From positions 1-42,949 of the forward strand of contig JAHBYY010000037.1 of the NCBI GenBank assembly GCA_019635715.1: a stretch of DNA of 42,949 bases. Direction: 5' to 3'. The notes below the pieces were generated by a model. That model was not told the origin of the DNA. It made no database searches and was given only the letters and a program-made list of their open reading frames with translations. The position numbers were made by a program, and so were the translations under genes. Numbering within the stretch: the stretch's first letter is position 1; each line of letters begins with the position of its first letter. Below, in pieces: positions 8,589 through 15,993 of this stretch. This DNA comes from Rhizobiaceae bacterium (GTDB lineage: Bacteria > Pseudomonadota > Alphaproteobacteria > Rhizobiales > Rhizobiaceae).

Positions 8589-10277
8589 ATGCCGGTATGG
8601 AACGGCCGCTTTCGTGCCGTTCGGAGACCGGCCCGCACCTTGCTGCTGCAGCCTGCCAGTTCCTATGAAGAGCTCTACCGCGGCTTCCGGTGGAACGTTC
8701 CGGCGCGCTTCAACATCGGCGTCGAGATTGCCGATCGCTGGGCGGCGGGCGAGCCGGACCGGATCGCACTGCTCGAATACAGGCCCCATGGAGAAGCAGC
8801 CGGCCTGACCTTCGGCGAGCTGGCAACCGTGTCGAACAGGCTCGCATCCGCCCTCTCCAGGCGCGGCGTATCGCGCGGCGACCGCGTCGCGCTGCTGCTG
8901 CCGCAAGGCTTCGAGGCGGCTGTCAGCCACGTCGCCATTTACAAACTGGGCGCCATCGCGGTGCCACTGGCGTTGCTGTTCGGGGTCGAGGCGCTGGAAT
9001 ATCGCCTGCAGACGGCCGGAGTGCGTGCCGTCATCACCAATGAAAACGGCGCCACCAAACTGAAGCGCATCGCCGCACGCCTGCCGCAGCTCGAGCTGAT
9101 CGCCTCGGTCGACGGCGACGACGGCGATGTCGTCGGCTACGAGCGGCTGCTGCGCGAGGGGGACGGCGCCTTCGTGCCGGTCGAGACGGCGCCCGACGAT
9201 CCGGCGATGATGATCTTCACCTCGGGGACCACCGGTCCGCCGAAGGGCGCGCTGCACGGCCATCGCGTGCTGATCGGACATCTGCCCGGCTTCCAGTTCC
9301 ACCATGAGTTCGCGCCGCGGCCGGGCGACCGGATGTGGACGCCGGCCGACTGGGCGTGGGCCGGCGGGCTGCTCAACCTCCTGCTGCCGTCGCTCTATTT
9401 CGGCCTGCCGGTGGTGTTCGGCCGGTTCGACCGCTTCGATCCGGAAGCGGCGCTGGGGCTGGTGGAGAAGACGGGCGTGCGCAACGCCTTCATCCCGCCG
9501 ACGGCGCTGCGCATGCTGAAGGCGGTCGGCGGTATCCGCGAACGCTTCAAGCTCGGCCTGCGCACCATCGGGTCGGCCGGCGAGGCGCTCGGCCGCGAGA
9601 CCTACGACTGGGCGCGCGCCGAACTCGGGATCACCATCAACGAGTTCTATGGCCAGACGGAATGCAACATCGTGCTGTCGTCCTGCGGCGCGCTCGGCGT
9701 CAGCCGCGGCGGTGCGATCGGCAAGCCGTCGCCGGGCCATCGCGTCGCGATCATTGATGCCGAAGGCAGGGAACTGCCGGCCGGCGCGGTCGGCCAGATC
9801 GCGGTGCGGCGGCCCGATCCGGTGATGTTCCTCGGCTACTGGACCAACGAGGCGGCGACGCGCGAGAAGTTCGTCGGCGACTGGATGACCACCGGCGACC
9901 AGGGCGTGCAGGACGGCGACGGCTACGTCACCTTCTTCGGCCGCGACGACGACGTCATCACCTCGGCCGGTTTCCGCATCGGTCCCGGCGAGATCGAGGA
10001 TTGCCTGACCGGCCACCCGGCGATCGCGCTGGCCGCCGCGGTCGGCAAGCCGGACGTGCTGCGCACCGAAATCGTCAAGGCCTATGTCGTGCTGAAGGAC
10101 GGTTTCGCCGCGAGCCCGGCGCTTGCCGACGAGGTCAAGTCATGGGTGCGCGAACGGCTCTCGGCGCATGAATATCCGCGCGAGGTCGAGTTCGTGGACT
10201 CCATGCCGCTGACCACGTCGGGCAAGGTGATCCGCCGCATCTTCCGCGACCGGGCGAGACGCGAAGCGGCGGCTTAG
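8589..10277 (+). CDS. AMP-dependent acyl-CoA synthetase
   Basis: This enzyme of the ANL adenylating superfamily activates a carboxylic acid to its acyl-CoA through an acyl-AMP intermediate. The P-loop-like core TSGTTGPPKGALH is near residue 216, YGQTE near 356, and the hinge/A8 region TGDQGVQDGDGYVTFFGRDDDVI near 438-460. The C-terminal catalytic lysine lies in LTTSGKVIRR. FNIGVEIADRW and HLPGFQFHHEFAP resemble medium-chain or acetyl/propionyl-type acyl-CoA synthetases (AcsM/PrpE-like), so the substrate may be a short- or medium-chain or aromatic acid; it cannot be fixed from sequence. The start is uncertain. From the ATG at 8589 it is 562 residues, but the first 17 look non-conserved, and a TTG at 8640 with GGAG about 14 bases upstream would start LLLQPASSYEELYRGF. 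Confidence 0.88.
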   Translation: MPVWNGRFRAVRRPARTLLLQPASSYEELYRGFRWNVPARFNIGVEIADRWAAGEPDRIALLEYRPHGEAAGLTFGELATVSNRLASALSRRGVSRGDRVALLLPQGFEAAVSHVAIYKLGAIAVPLALLFGVEALEYRLQTAGVRAVITNENGATKLKRIAARLPQLELIASVDGDDGDVVGYERLLREGDGAFVPVETAPDDPAMMIFTSGTTGPPKGALHGHRVLIGHLPGFQFHHEFAPRPGDRMWTPADWAWAGGLLNLLLPSLYFGLPVVFGRFDRFDPEAALGLVEKTGVRNAFIPPTALRMLKAVGGIRERFKLGLRTIGSAGEALGRETYDWARAELGITINEFYGQTECNIVLSSCGALGVSRGGAIGKPSPGHRVAIIDAEGRELPAGAVGQIAVRRPDPVMFLGYWTNEAATREKFVGDWMTTGDQGVQDGDGYVTFFGRDDDVITSAGFRIGPGEIEDCLTGHPAIALAAAVGKPDVLRTEIVKAYVVLKDGFAASPALADEVKSWVRERLSAHEYPREVEFVDSMPLTTSGKVIRRIFRDRARREAAA

Positions 10278-10317
10278 AGCCGCCGCGCCCGCCGTTCTTC
10301 GCCCCTCCCGTCGCGGT

Positions 10318-10638
10318 TCAGCGTTCGGCGGTCCATGTCACCTGATAGAGACCGGGCTCGGCCACGCCGAGCGTCCTGTTGCGATCGAGGAAGCCGTTGT
10401 CGCGAAGATGCTCGAAGACGCGGCGCATCGCCTGCTCGTCCTCGGCCTGGGCGTAGTTGACGACGCGCCGGCCGTCGAGGCTGCGATGCAGGCTGGCCGA
10501 CAGCCAGCCGGGAACGGCAGCCCTGCAGCTTGTCGCGGCCTCCCGCAGAAGGCCGATCAGCGCTTGCTGGCCACCCTCCGGCACGGTGAACACATTGATC
10601 TGGGTGATTGCGCCTGAATTGGCGCGAATGATCGGCAT
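10318..10638 (-). CDS. ABM-domain (antibiotic biosynthesis monooxygenase fold) small protein
   Basis: This 106-residue protein has the pattern of the ABM superfamily: ITQINVFTVPEGGQQALIGLLREAA at the N-terminus, then PGWLSASLHRSLDGRRVVNYAQAEDEQAM in the middle. ABM proteins are dimeric ferredoxin-like alpha/beta barrels. Some are cofactor-free monooxygenases or heme-degrading enzymes, but many have no known reaction. I see no heme-coordinating signature that would make it an IsdG-type enzyme. A strong AAGGAGAG precedes the ATG. It is convergent with the acyl-CoA synthetase gene, with 40 bases between the stops, and stands alone on its strand. Confidence 0.75.
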   Translation of the reverse strand: MPIIRANSGAITQINVFTVPEGGQQALIGLLREAATSCRAAVPGWLSASLHRSLDGRRVVNYAQAEDEQAMRRVFEHLRDNGFLDRNRTLGVAEPGLYQVTWTAER

Positions 10639-10867
10639 GGGGTCTCTCCTTCGGTCGGAGCCGGGCGGGGGAGAGGTGGACCATGCTCCCGCGCGCCAAG
10701 CTCAAGCGCAATCCGTGCGCGCGGCTTGCCGCGGGTTTCCGCATCGGGCGGAAACGGAGCTTCCGCTGGGCGGAAGGGGCCGGGCTTACCTTTTGCCGGT
10801 CCAGGTCCTTGTCGACCCGGATCTGATAGCATCTGCGGTCGCGATCCGCAAAGGCTGGCCTGAACAC

Positions 10868-12154
10868 CTAGCGGCGCTGCAGGATGCCGCGTATGCGGTT
10901 GCGCAGGATGCGCGCCATGTTGCGCGTCTCGCGATAGAGATGGAGCTGCGAGGTGGCCTGGCGTACCTCGCGATCGACGCGCGGCACCGTGCCGATCACC
11001 AGCGTTCCCATGCGCCGCCGTTCCGTCCACAGACGGCTCATGACCGGATGGTCCGGCACGGCGCAGGAGTCGGTGGCCACGACGTTCGGATCGTCGAGAT
11101 GTTGGCGCGTCACCTCGATCATCAGCAATGTGCCGGGCGAGTAAGCCGAATAGGTCTCGTCGTAGGCGGTCTTCCAGGTGTAGGCGACGCCGCCCTCGAT
11201 GAAGACGATCAGCGAGGCGATCGGCTCCTCGTCGAGCGTCAGCGTATGGACGCGCACCATGTCCTGCTCGGCGAGGCGGTTGACCGCCTCGCGGGCGAAG
11301 GCGGCGCGGTAGCGGTCGATGGCCATGGCGGTGCGCTCGCGGCCCTTCCAGCCCGAGGCTTCGAGCGTCAGGAAGGACTCCAGCCCGAGCCTGACCTCGT
11401 CCTGCGACCTGGCGACGTGGTGCTCGACGGCTCCCTTCTCAGCCAGCCGGCGCTTCATGCGGCGGAATTCGCGCAGGTGGTGGGCGCGCAGCGACTGCTT
11501 CAGGTAGTCGTCGCCGTCGAGCTTGCTCTCCAGGAACGGCCGTTCGAGGATCGCCGTCGTCTCCATCGCCAGGCCCCGGGCGGCCGCGATCGACCGCAGC
11601 GTCCGGGCCGCCGGGCCGTCGAGCCGCACGTCCGGCAGCACCAGGACCTGCGGCAGCTTGAGCGACGGCCGCGACAGGATGTCGAGGAAGTCGCAGACCA
11701 CGCCCTCGGGATCGTCGCGATCGATCAGCGGCGTGCCGAGCGGGCCGAAGGGGCTGGACCAGGCGCGGATGATCGGCACGCCGAAGGGGATCGGCGGCTT
11801 TTCGACCGAGAAGGGCAGCAGCAGGCGCAGCCGCGAGCGGTAGTCGTCGCCGTCGCGGATGACCGCCAGCCGCACCTCCCGGTCCTCCAGGCGCGGCATG
11901 GCGGGCGCGAGGAAGCGCGGATTGAAGAAGACGTTCGGCTCGATGGTGCGGGCGCAGAGATGGTCGAGCTCGTCGACCATCTCGAACCCGGCGGGGGCGG
12001 GATAGATGCTGAGCTTGCGCGGCAGCCGGCCCCCGGCGGCGAGCGTCTCCTCGTGGGCCGGTTCGCGCAGGCGGGTGCTCAGCCCCGCCAGGCCGGAGAT
12101 CATCGCGCCGGCGGGACCGCCGCTGGTTTCCTCGAGGATCGGAAGTGCGCCCAT
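10868..12154 (-). CDS. GNAT / BioF2-like (CelD/BcsL family) acyltransferase
   Basis: This 428-residue protein resembles the CelD/BcsL/FemAB-like GNAT acyltransferases found in exopolysaccharide and cellulose loci. The recognisable C-terminal half contains LKQSLRAHHLREFRRMKRRLAEKG, then ASGWKGRERTAM and a beta-strand core with PIASLIVFIEGGVAYTWKTAYDETYSAYSPGTLL, the acetyl-CoA fold of this family. It ends in a basic tail that may sit at the membrane. The ATG at 12154 shares one base with the stop of the upstream flippase gene (TGATG), so the two are translationally coupled. Its likely job is acylation of a polysaccharide or lipid-linked sugar exported by the flippase; this is inference from context. 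Confidence 0.8.
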   Translation of the reverse strand: MGALPILEETSGGPAGAMISGLAGLSTRLREPAHEETLAAGGRLPRKLSIYPAPAGFEMVDELDHLCARTIEPNVFFNPRFLAPAMPRLEDREVRLAVIRDGDDYRSRLRLLLPFSVEKPPIPFGVPIIRAWSSPFGPLGTPLIDRDDPEGVVCDFLDILSRPSLKLPQVLVLPDVRLDGPAARTLRSIAAARGLAMETTAILERPFLESKLDGDDYLKQSLRAHHLREFRRMKRRLAEKGAVEHHVARSQDEVRLGLESFLTLEASGWKGRERTAMAIDRYRAAFAREAVNRLAEQDMVRVHTLTLDEEPIASLIVFIEGGVAYTWKTAYDETYSAYSPGTLLMIEVTRQHLDDPNVVATDSCAVPDHPVMSRLWTERRRMGTLVIGTVPRVDREVRQATSQLHLYRETRNMARILRNRIRGILQRR

Positions 12155-13572
12155 CAGCGGGAGGGCTCCATGCGGGAGTGCGGCAGGAAGATCACCATGG
12201 CGATGCCGAGCCTGCGCCAGGCGGTCCAGGACAGGGCGGCGGCCTCGAAGATCATGGCGGCGGCGGTCGCCAGGGCTGCGCCCCAGAGGCCGAACTGCGG
12301 GATCAGCATGAAGCTCAGGCCGACATTGAGCGTCAGCGTGGCGGCATAGACCAGCGCGCAGGCGTTCTGGTTGCCGCTCATCGTCAGCAGGCTCTCGCAG
12401 GGGCCGACCGAGGCGCGGGCGACGACGCCGACGACCAGCAGGAAGAGCAGCGGATAGCCGGCCTCGAAACCGGGGCCGAAGAGTTTCAGCATCGGCTCGC
12501 CGAGCACCAGCACCACGAGGGCCATGACGACCGAAGGCCAGAAGGTCCAGGCGACCGTCTCGCGGGCGAAAGCGGCGAGCCTTGCGTTGTCCGTGTGGCT
12601 GAACTGCGCATAGCGCTGGGCGACGCCGGCCTTGACGGCGAAATAGACGAAGTGCACCAGCGCCAGCGTCTTCACGGTGGCGAAATAGACGGCGACGTCG
12701 TCCGGCTGCATGAAGGCGCCGACCATCAGGACGTCGGCATTGGTCAGGATGAAGAAGAAGCTCTCCACCAGGAAGATGGGGAGCGATACCGCGATCCAGC
12801 CCTTCAGGGCGTAGGCGCGGGGGCCGGGTTCGACGCGCCGGTCGACGCGGCCGGTGACGCTGACGAGCTGGACGATCGTCGTCGTGTAGGTGGCGAGGAT
12901 GGTGGCGATCAGCGCGGTCTCGGCGCAGGGCTGGTAGCCGGCGGCCAGGGCGGCCGCCATGAAGGCGAGGATCAGGACCGGCCGTGTGATATAGGTGGGC
13001 GAAAGGGCGGAGACGGCCCAGGAATGCGCCCGCGAAATGCCCTGCAACACGTCGGAGAGGGCAATCATCGGCAGGCAGAACAGCCCGAGGATGAACGGCA
13101 CGACGTAGTAGGCCTCGATGCGGCCGGAGAGCAGCCAGACCGCCAGCATGGCGAGGCCGGCGATCGCCGAGGAGACCACCAGCACGAAGAGCCGGCTGGT
13201 CAGCAGGACGCCGCGGAGTTCCGGCAGCATCCGCTTCTCGCGGTATTCCGGGATGTAGCGGATGACCGAGGTGTGGAAGCCGAGGCACGAGATGTTGCCG
13301 GCGATGACCATGGTGGTCCACACTAGGACGAAGATGCCGTATTCGAACGAGCCCATCCAGCGCGCCAGCAGCACCTGGCTGACGAAGGCGATGGCCGCCG
13401 AGAAGATGCGGATCGCGAAGGCGATCAGCGACATGCGGCCGGCCTGGCCGCGCTCGCCGCTGTCGAAGACGAAGCGGTCGATGCGGTCGACGAGCGGCCG
13501 TACCCGAAGCGCGAGGCGCTCGGGCAGAAGCCTCTCGGCTGTCGTTGCCGCGGAGAAACGCACGCACACCAC
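12154..13572 (-). CDS. Oligosaccharide flippase family protein (Wzx-like, MOP superfamily)
   Basis: This 472-residue integral membrane protein has roughly a dozen hydrophobic segments and the opening AIRIFSAAIAFVSQVLLARW followed by FEYGIFVLVWT, which is typical of polysaccharide biosynthesis/flippase proteins. LGFHTSVIRYIPEY and LTNADVLMVGAF are also family-like. Such proteins move undecaprenyl-linked saccharides across the inner membrane. An N-terminal cytoplasmic extension of about 45 residues precedes the first TM. The start used is a GTG at 13572, in a GTGGTG pair, with CGGAG close upstream; the methionine at residue 47 would remove the extension and remains possible. Coupled to the acyltransferase downstream by a one-base overlap. 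No glycosyltransferases are adjacent, so this is a detached pair and not a complete locus. Confidence 0.85.
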   Translation of the reverse strand: MVCVRFSAATTAERLLPERLALRVRPLVDRIDRFVFDSGERGQAGRMSLIAFAIRIFSAAIAFVSQVLLARWMGSFEYGIFVLVWTTMVIAGNISCLGFHTSVIRYIPEYREKRMLPELRGVLLTSRLFVLVVSSAIAGLAMLAVWLLSGRIEAYYVVPFILGLFCLPMIALSDVLQGISRAHSWAVSALSPTYITRPVLILAFMAAALAAGYQPCAETALIATILATYTTTIVQLVSVTGRVDRRVEPGPRAYALKGWIAVSLPIFLVESFFFILTNADVLMVGAFMQPDDVAVYFATVKTLALVHFVYFAVKAGVAQRYAQFSHTDNARLAAFARETVAWTFWPSVVMALVVLVLGEPMLKLFGPGFEAGYPLLFLLVVGVVARASVGPCESLLTMSGNQNACALVYAATLTLNVGLSFMLIPQFGLWGAALATAAAMIFEAAALSWTAWRRLGIAMVIFLPHSRMEPSR

Positions 13573-14069
13573 TCCGAATTCCGCCGGGTAGCATCAGGCT
13601 TTAGCCGGGAGCCGTTAAGAAACGGTTCGGGGAGGCCGGGCGGCCTGTTCCAGGCGCACCTTGTCGCCGCCAGCCCGCCTCGCGTCTGGCCATTGAAAGG
13701 TCGGGAAGCGGAACGCGAGGCTCCCACCTTCCGAATAGAGATATGCGGCGCGCGCCCCGCGTTCCGCCGGCCGCCGTCTCCCGGATGTATACGGGGAGCG
13801 GCATCCCCATGGACGCCGCCTGCCGCCGGAAGCCCCTGACTGCCCGCACCGCACCGATCGCGCGGGGGAGGGATGCCGCCGTCCTGCCTGAGCCGGTGCG
13901 CACCGGTCCCGTCAGAACGATGCGGAGAGGATAGCGGCGGCACAGAGGTGGGGCATAAAATTCCTGCAATCGAGGCGATCGATTCTCATCCCGATCAAAT
14001 GCCGCCTTGCCGGCGGCGGCGCGGCTGCTAGACACAGGGTCGGAACATCCATTCGAAACGGCGACCATC
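13573..14069. other. Gene-free stretch between flippase and EamA transporter genes
   Basis: About 500 bases separate divergent genes and should hold both promoters. Short open frames on either strand show no recognisable domain or convincing start. A perfect 14-bp palindrome, CCGGTGCGCACCGG, is at 13893-13906, and a small hairpin (CCGTT/AACGG) lies near 13610-13624, just upstream of the flippase start. I cannot identify a gene or a known regulatory site. Confidence 0.5.
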
Positions 14070-14981
14070 TTGCAGCTTTCCCCCAACGTCGCCGGCTCGC
14101 TCTACATGTCGATCGCCATGACCACCTATACGGGCGCCGACACGATCATGAAGTTCGTCGCGGCCGAGATGAACATGGGTCAGGCGATCTTCGTGCGCGG
14201 CTTCTTCGGCACGCTGCTGGTCGCGGTCCTCGTCTGGCGCGCAGGGCTGCTGTCGTCGCTGCCCCTCGTGTTCCAGCGGTACGTCATGCTGCGCGCGGTC
14301 GGCGAACTCGGCGCCAACGTCACCTTCCTGCTGGCCCTCGTCCATCTGCCGCTGGCCAACGTCGCGGCGATCTATCAGGCCTTGCCGCTGGCGGTCACCG
14401 TGGCCGCCGCCTACTTCTTCCGCGAGCCGGTGGGCTGGCGGCGCTGGGCCTGCATCGCCGTCGGTTTCGTCGGCGTGCTGATCGTGGTGCGGCCGGGCTC
14501 CGAAGGCTTCAACGCCTATTCGCTGCTCGGCGTGGCCTGCGTGCTGTTCTGCGTGCTGCGCGACGTCGCGACCCGCAAGGTGCCGGAGTCCATCCCGACC
14601 ATCCTGCCCACCGCGGCGACCACGGCGCTGGTGATGGTGTTCGGCGCCGGGATGATCGTGCCTTATGGCGGCTGGTCGCCAATGTCGTGGACGAGCACCG
14701 GCCTGCTCGCCTTCGGCGCGGCGATCATCGTCGTCGGCCACCTGTTCATCATCATGTCGACCCGGACCGGCGAGATCTCGGTCGTCGCACCGTTCCGCTA
14801 TACGTCGCTGCTGGTGGCGATCGTGCTCGGCATCGCCGTCTTCGGCGACTATCCCGACGCGATCATCATGCTCGGCTCGGCAATCGTGGTCGCCTCCGGC
14901 CTCTACATGCTCTGGCGCGAGAGCCGCGTCAGCCGCGCCAAGCCGGCGGCCCACGCCGCGACGGACGCGCCGGAGATCTGA
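14070..14981 (+). CDS. EamA/DMT-superfamily transporter
   Basis: This 303-residue protein has about ten hydrophobic segments arranged as two EamA repeats, the drug/metabolite transporter fold (RhaT/EamA type). The first repeat contains YTGADTIMKFVAAEMNMGQ and FVRGFFGTLLVAVLVWRAG. The second includes EISVVAPFRYTSLLVAIVLG, the conserved segment near the end of the family. Substrates in this superfamily range from amino acids and metabolites to drugs and cannot be predicted. I chose a TTG start at 14070 (LQLSPNVAGSLYMSIAM), because relatives begin with a similar SPNxxG segment; an upstream TTG at 14007 would add 21 residues that look non-conserved. It is preceded by a long spacer and is probably transcribed alone. 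Confidence 0.85.
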   Translation: MQLSPNVAGSLYMSIAMTTYTGADTIMKFVAAEMNMGQAIFVRGFFGTLLVAVLVWRAGLLSSLPLVFQRYVMLRAVGELGANVTFLLALVHLPLANVAAIYQALPLAVTVAAAYFFREPVGWRRWACIAVGFVGVLIVVRPGSEGFNAYSLLGVACVLFCVLRDVATRKVPESIPTILPTAATTALVMVFGAGMIVPYGGWSPMSWTSTGLLAFGAAIIVVGHLFIIMSTRTGEISVVAPFRYTSLLVAIVLGIAVFGDYPDAIIMLGSAIVVASGLYMLWRESRVSRAKPAAHAATDAPEI

Positions 14982-14999
14982 TGACGCGAGGCGGTGACC

Positions 15000-15584
15000 C
15001 TACCCGCCTCCGATCAGCCCGAGGATGAGACGGTGGACGTTGCCGCCGTCGCTCATCTCGTCGCGGTCGAAGTCGCGGCTGCGCTGGCGCTGCGCCTGCG
15101 ACAGCGCGGCGAGGCGCTGCTGCAGGTCGGCGCGCACCTTCGTGCAGCCGGGATCGTTTTCGGCCGTCAGGCCGACGCTGACCCGTTCGATCTCGTGCAC
15201 GAGATCCTTGATCATGTCGCCATGAACCCGTTCGTGGGCCTCGATGCCGGCGATGAAGGTTTCCCAGCGGGCGCGTGCGGCCGCCGGCAACGGCCCGGCG
15301 GGCTTCGGCACGAGGTAGGTGATGACGAGCTTCGGACGCGCCGCGACCAGCGTGCAGGCGCCGCCCTTCGGCACGTAGCGGCGCTGCCAGGTCAGCTTGA
15401 AGTTCGTGTGCGCGATGGCGCGGGTGGGGCCGAGTTTCGGGCCGCGCTCGCCGATCGAATCGTAAAGCTCGCGGCCGGTGGCGCCGGAGATCGCGTAGGT
15501 TTCCACCTTCTCAACCGCACGCCATTGGGCGGCGGCAGGCGAGGCGAGGGCGGTTGCCAGCGCGAGGGGTATCAATACCCTCAA
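15000..15584 (-). CDS. DUF922 secreted putative zinc metalloprotease
   Basis: This 194-residue protein has a signal peptide (about residues 1-20, RVLIPLALATALASPAAAQ) and a DUF922 domain. HERVH at 117-121 fits the HExxH zinc-protease pattern and lies in WETFIAGIEAHERVHGDMIK, the strongest family mark. YAISGATGRELYDSI at the start of the mature part is typical of DUF922 proteins in Rhizobiales. Activity is not established for the family as far as I know. The start chosen is a TTG at 15584, because it opens a good signal peptide. The G-rich stretch used as its ribosome-binding site (GGTGGGGGTAACG) is the end of a palindromic repeat, so its 5' region may have been rebuilt by repeat insertion. 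Convergent with the EamA gene. Confidence 0.75.
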   Translation of the reverse strand: MRVLIPLALATALASPAAAQWRAVEKVETYAISGATGRELYDSIGERGPKLGPTRAIAHTNFKLTWQRRYVPKGGACTLVAARPKLVITYLVPKPAGPLPAAARARWETFIAGIEAHERVHGDMIKDLVHEIERVSVGLTAENDPGCTKVRADLQQRLAALSQAQRQRSRDFDRDEMSDGGNVHRLILGLIGGG

Positions 15585-15585
15585 C

Positions 15586-15948
15586 GTTACCCCCACCCCT
15601 CTCAGGGTCTGATCCAAAAGGCGCCATGCCGGACTGCAAATGGCAATTTCTGCGCTTCCGGTGCTCACATACCCGAATGTACGCTGCGCTCCGGGTCTCG
15701 AAATCACCATTTTCGCCACGGCCTGTCGCCTTTTGATTCAGACACTCAGGGCGAGCCACCGGTCTCGCCCGTCCTCCGGACCCCCGCAAGGGGGAGGGGA
15801 ACCGGTCCGAAGCCGCGTCGAACGCCAATCGTCCCCGGAGTTTTCTGGCAAAGTGGTCGCGACGTCCCCCTCCCCCTTGCGGGGAGGGGGCAGGGGTGGG
15901 GGTAAGCAACCGCCGACCTGCCTACCCGCCGCCACATGCGATTGCCCT
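15586..15948. repeat. Palindromic intergenic repeat, copy A (interrupted)
   Basis: The part at 15781-15948 is nearly identical, in inverted orientation, to copy B (19977-20179). Shared blocks include the GGTTCCCC/GGGGAACC flank, CCGCGTCGAAC, TTTTCTGGCAAAGTGGTCGCG and the C/G-rich hairpins around GCAAGGGGGAGGGG. It ends in CATGCGATTGCCC, the family terminus. The left part (ACCCCCACCCCT at about 15589-15600) is separated from the rest by an inserted segment, 15601-15780. Together with the insert it fills the 409 bases between the DUF922 and secA genes; I see no gene in that gap. Confidence 0.85.
15607..15743. mobile_element. MITE-like 137-bp element nested in repeat copy A
   Basis: The ends GTCTGATCCAAAAGGCG (15607-15623) and CGCCTTTTGATTCAGAC (15727-15743) are 17-bp inverted repeats with two mismatches. 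The sequence CTCAGG occurs directly before the element (15601-15606) and one base after it (15745-15750), as a target duplication would. The interior has no coding potential and contains imperfect internal repeats. No transposase gene is in the window. Confidence 0.6.
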
Positions 15949-15993
15949 GCCCTCCGGACGGAGAGGAAGGAAACCGGGCATTGCGGCCCATGC

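Noticed and set aside
13425-14086. Open frames in the gap between the flippase and EamA genes
   Set aside because: Overlapping frames on both strands have biased composition, no ribosome-binding site and no recognisable domain.
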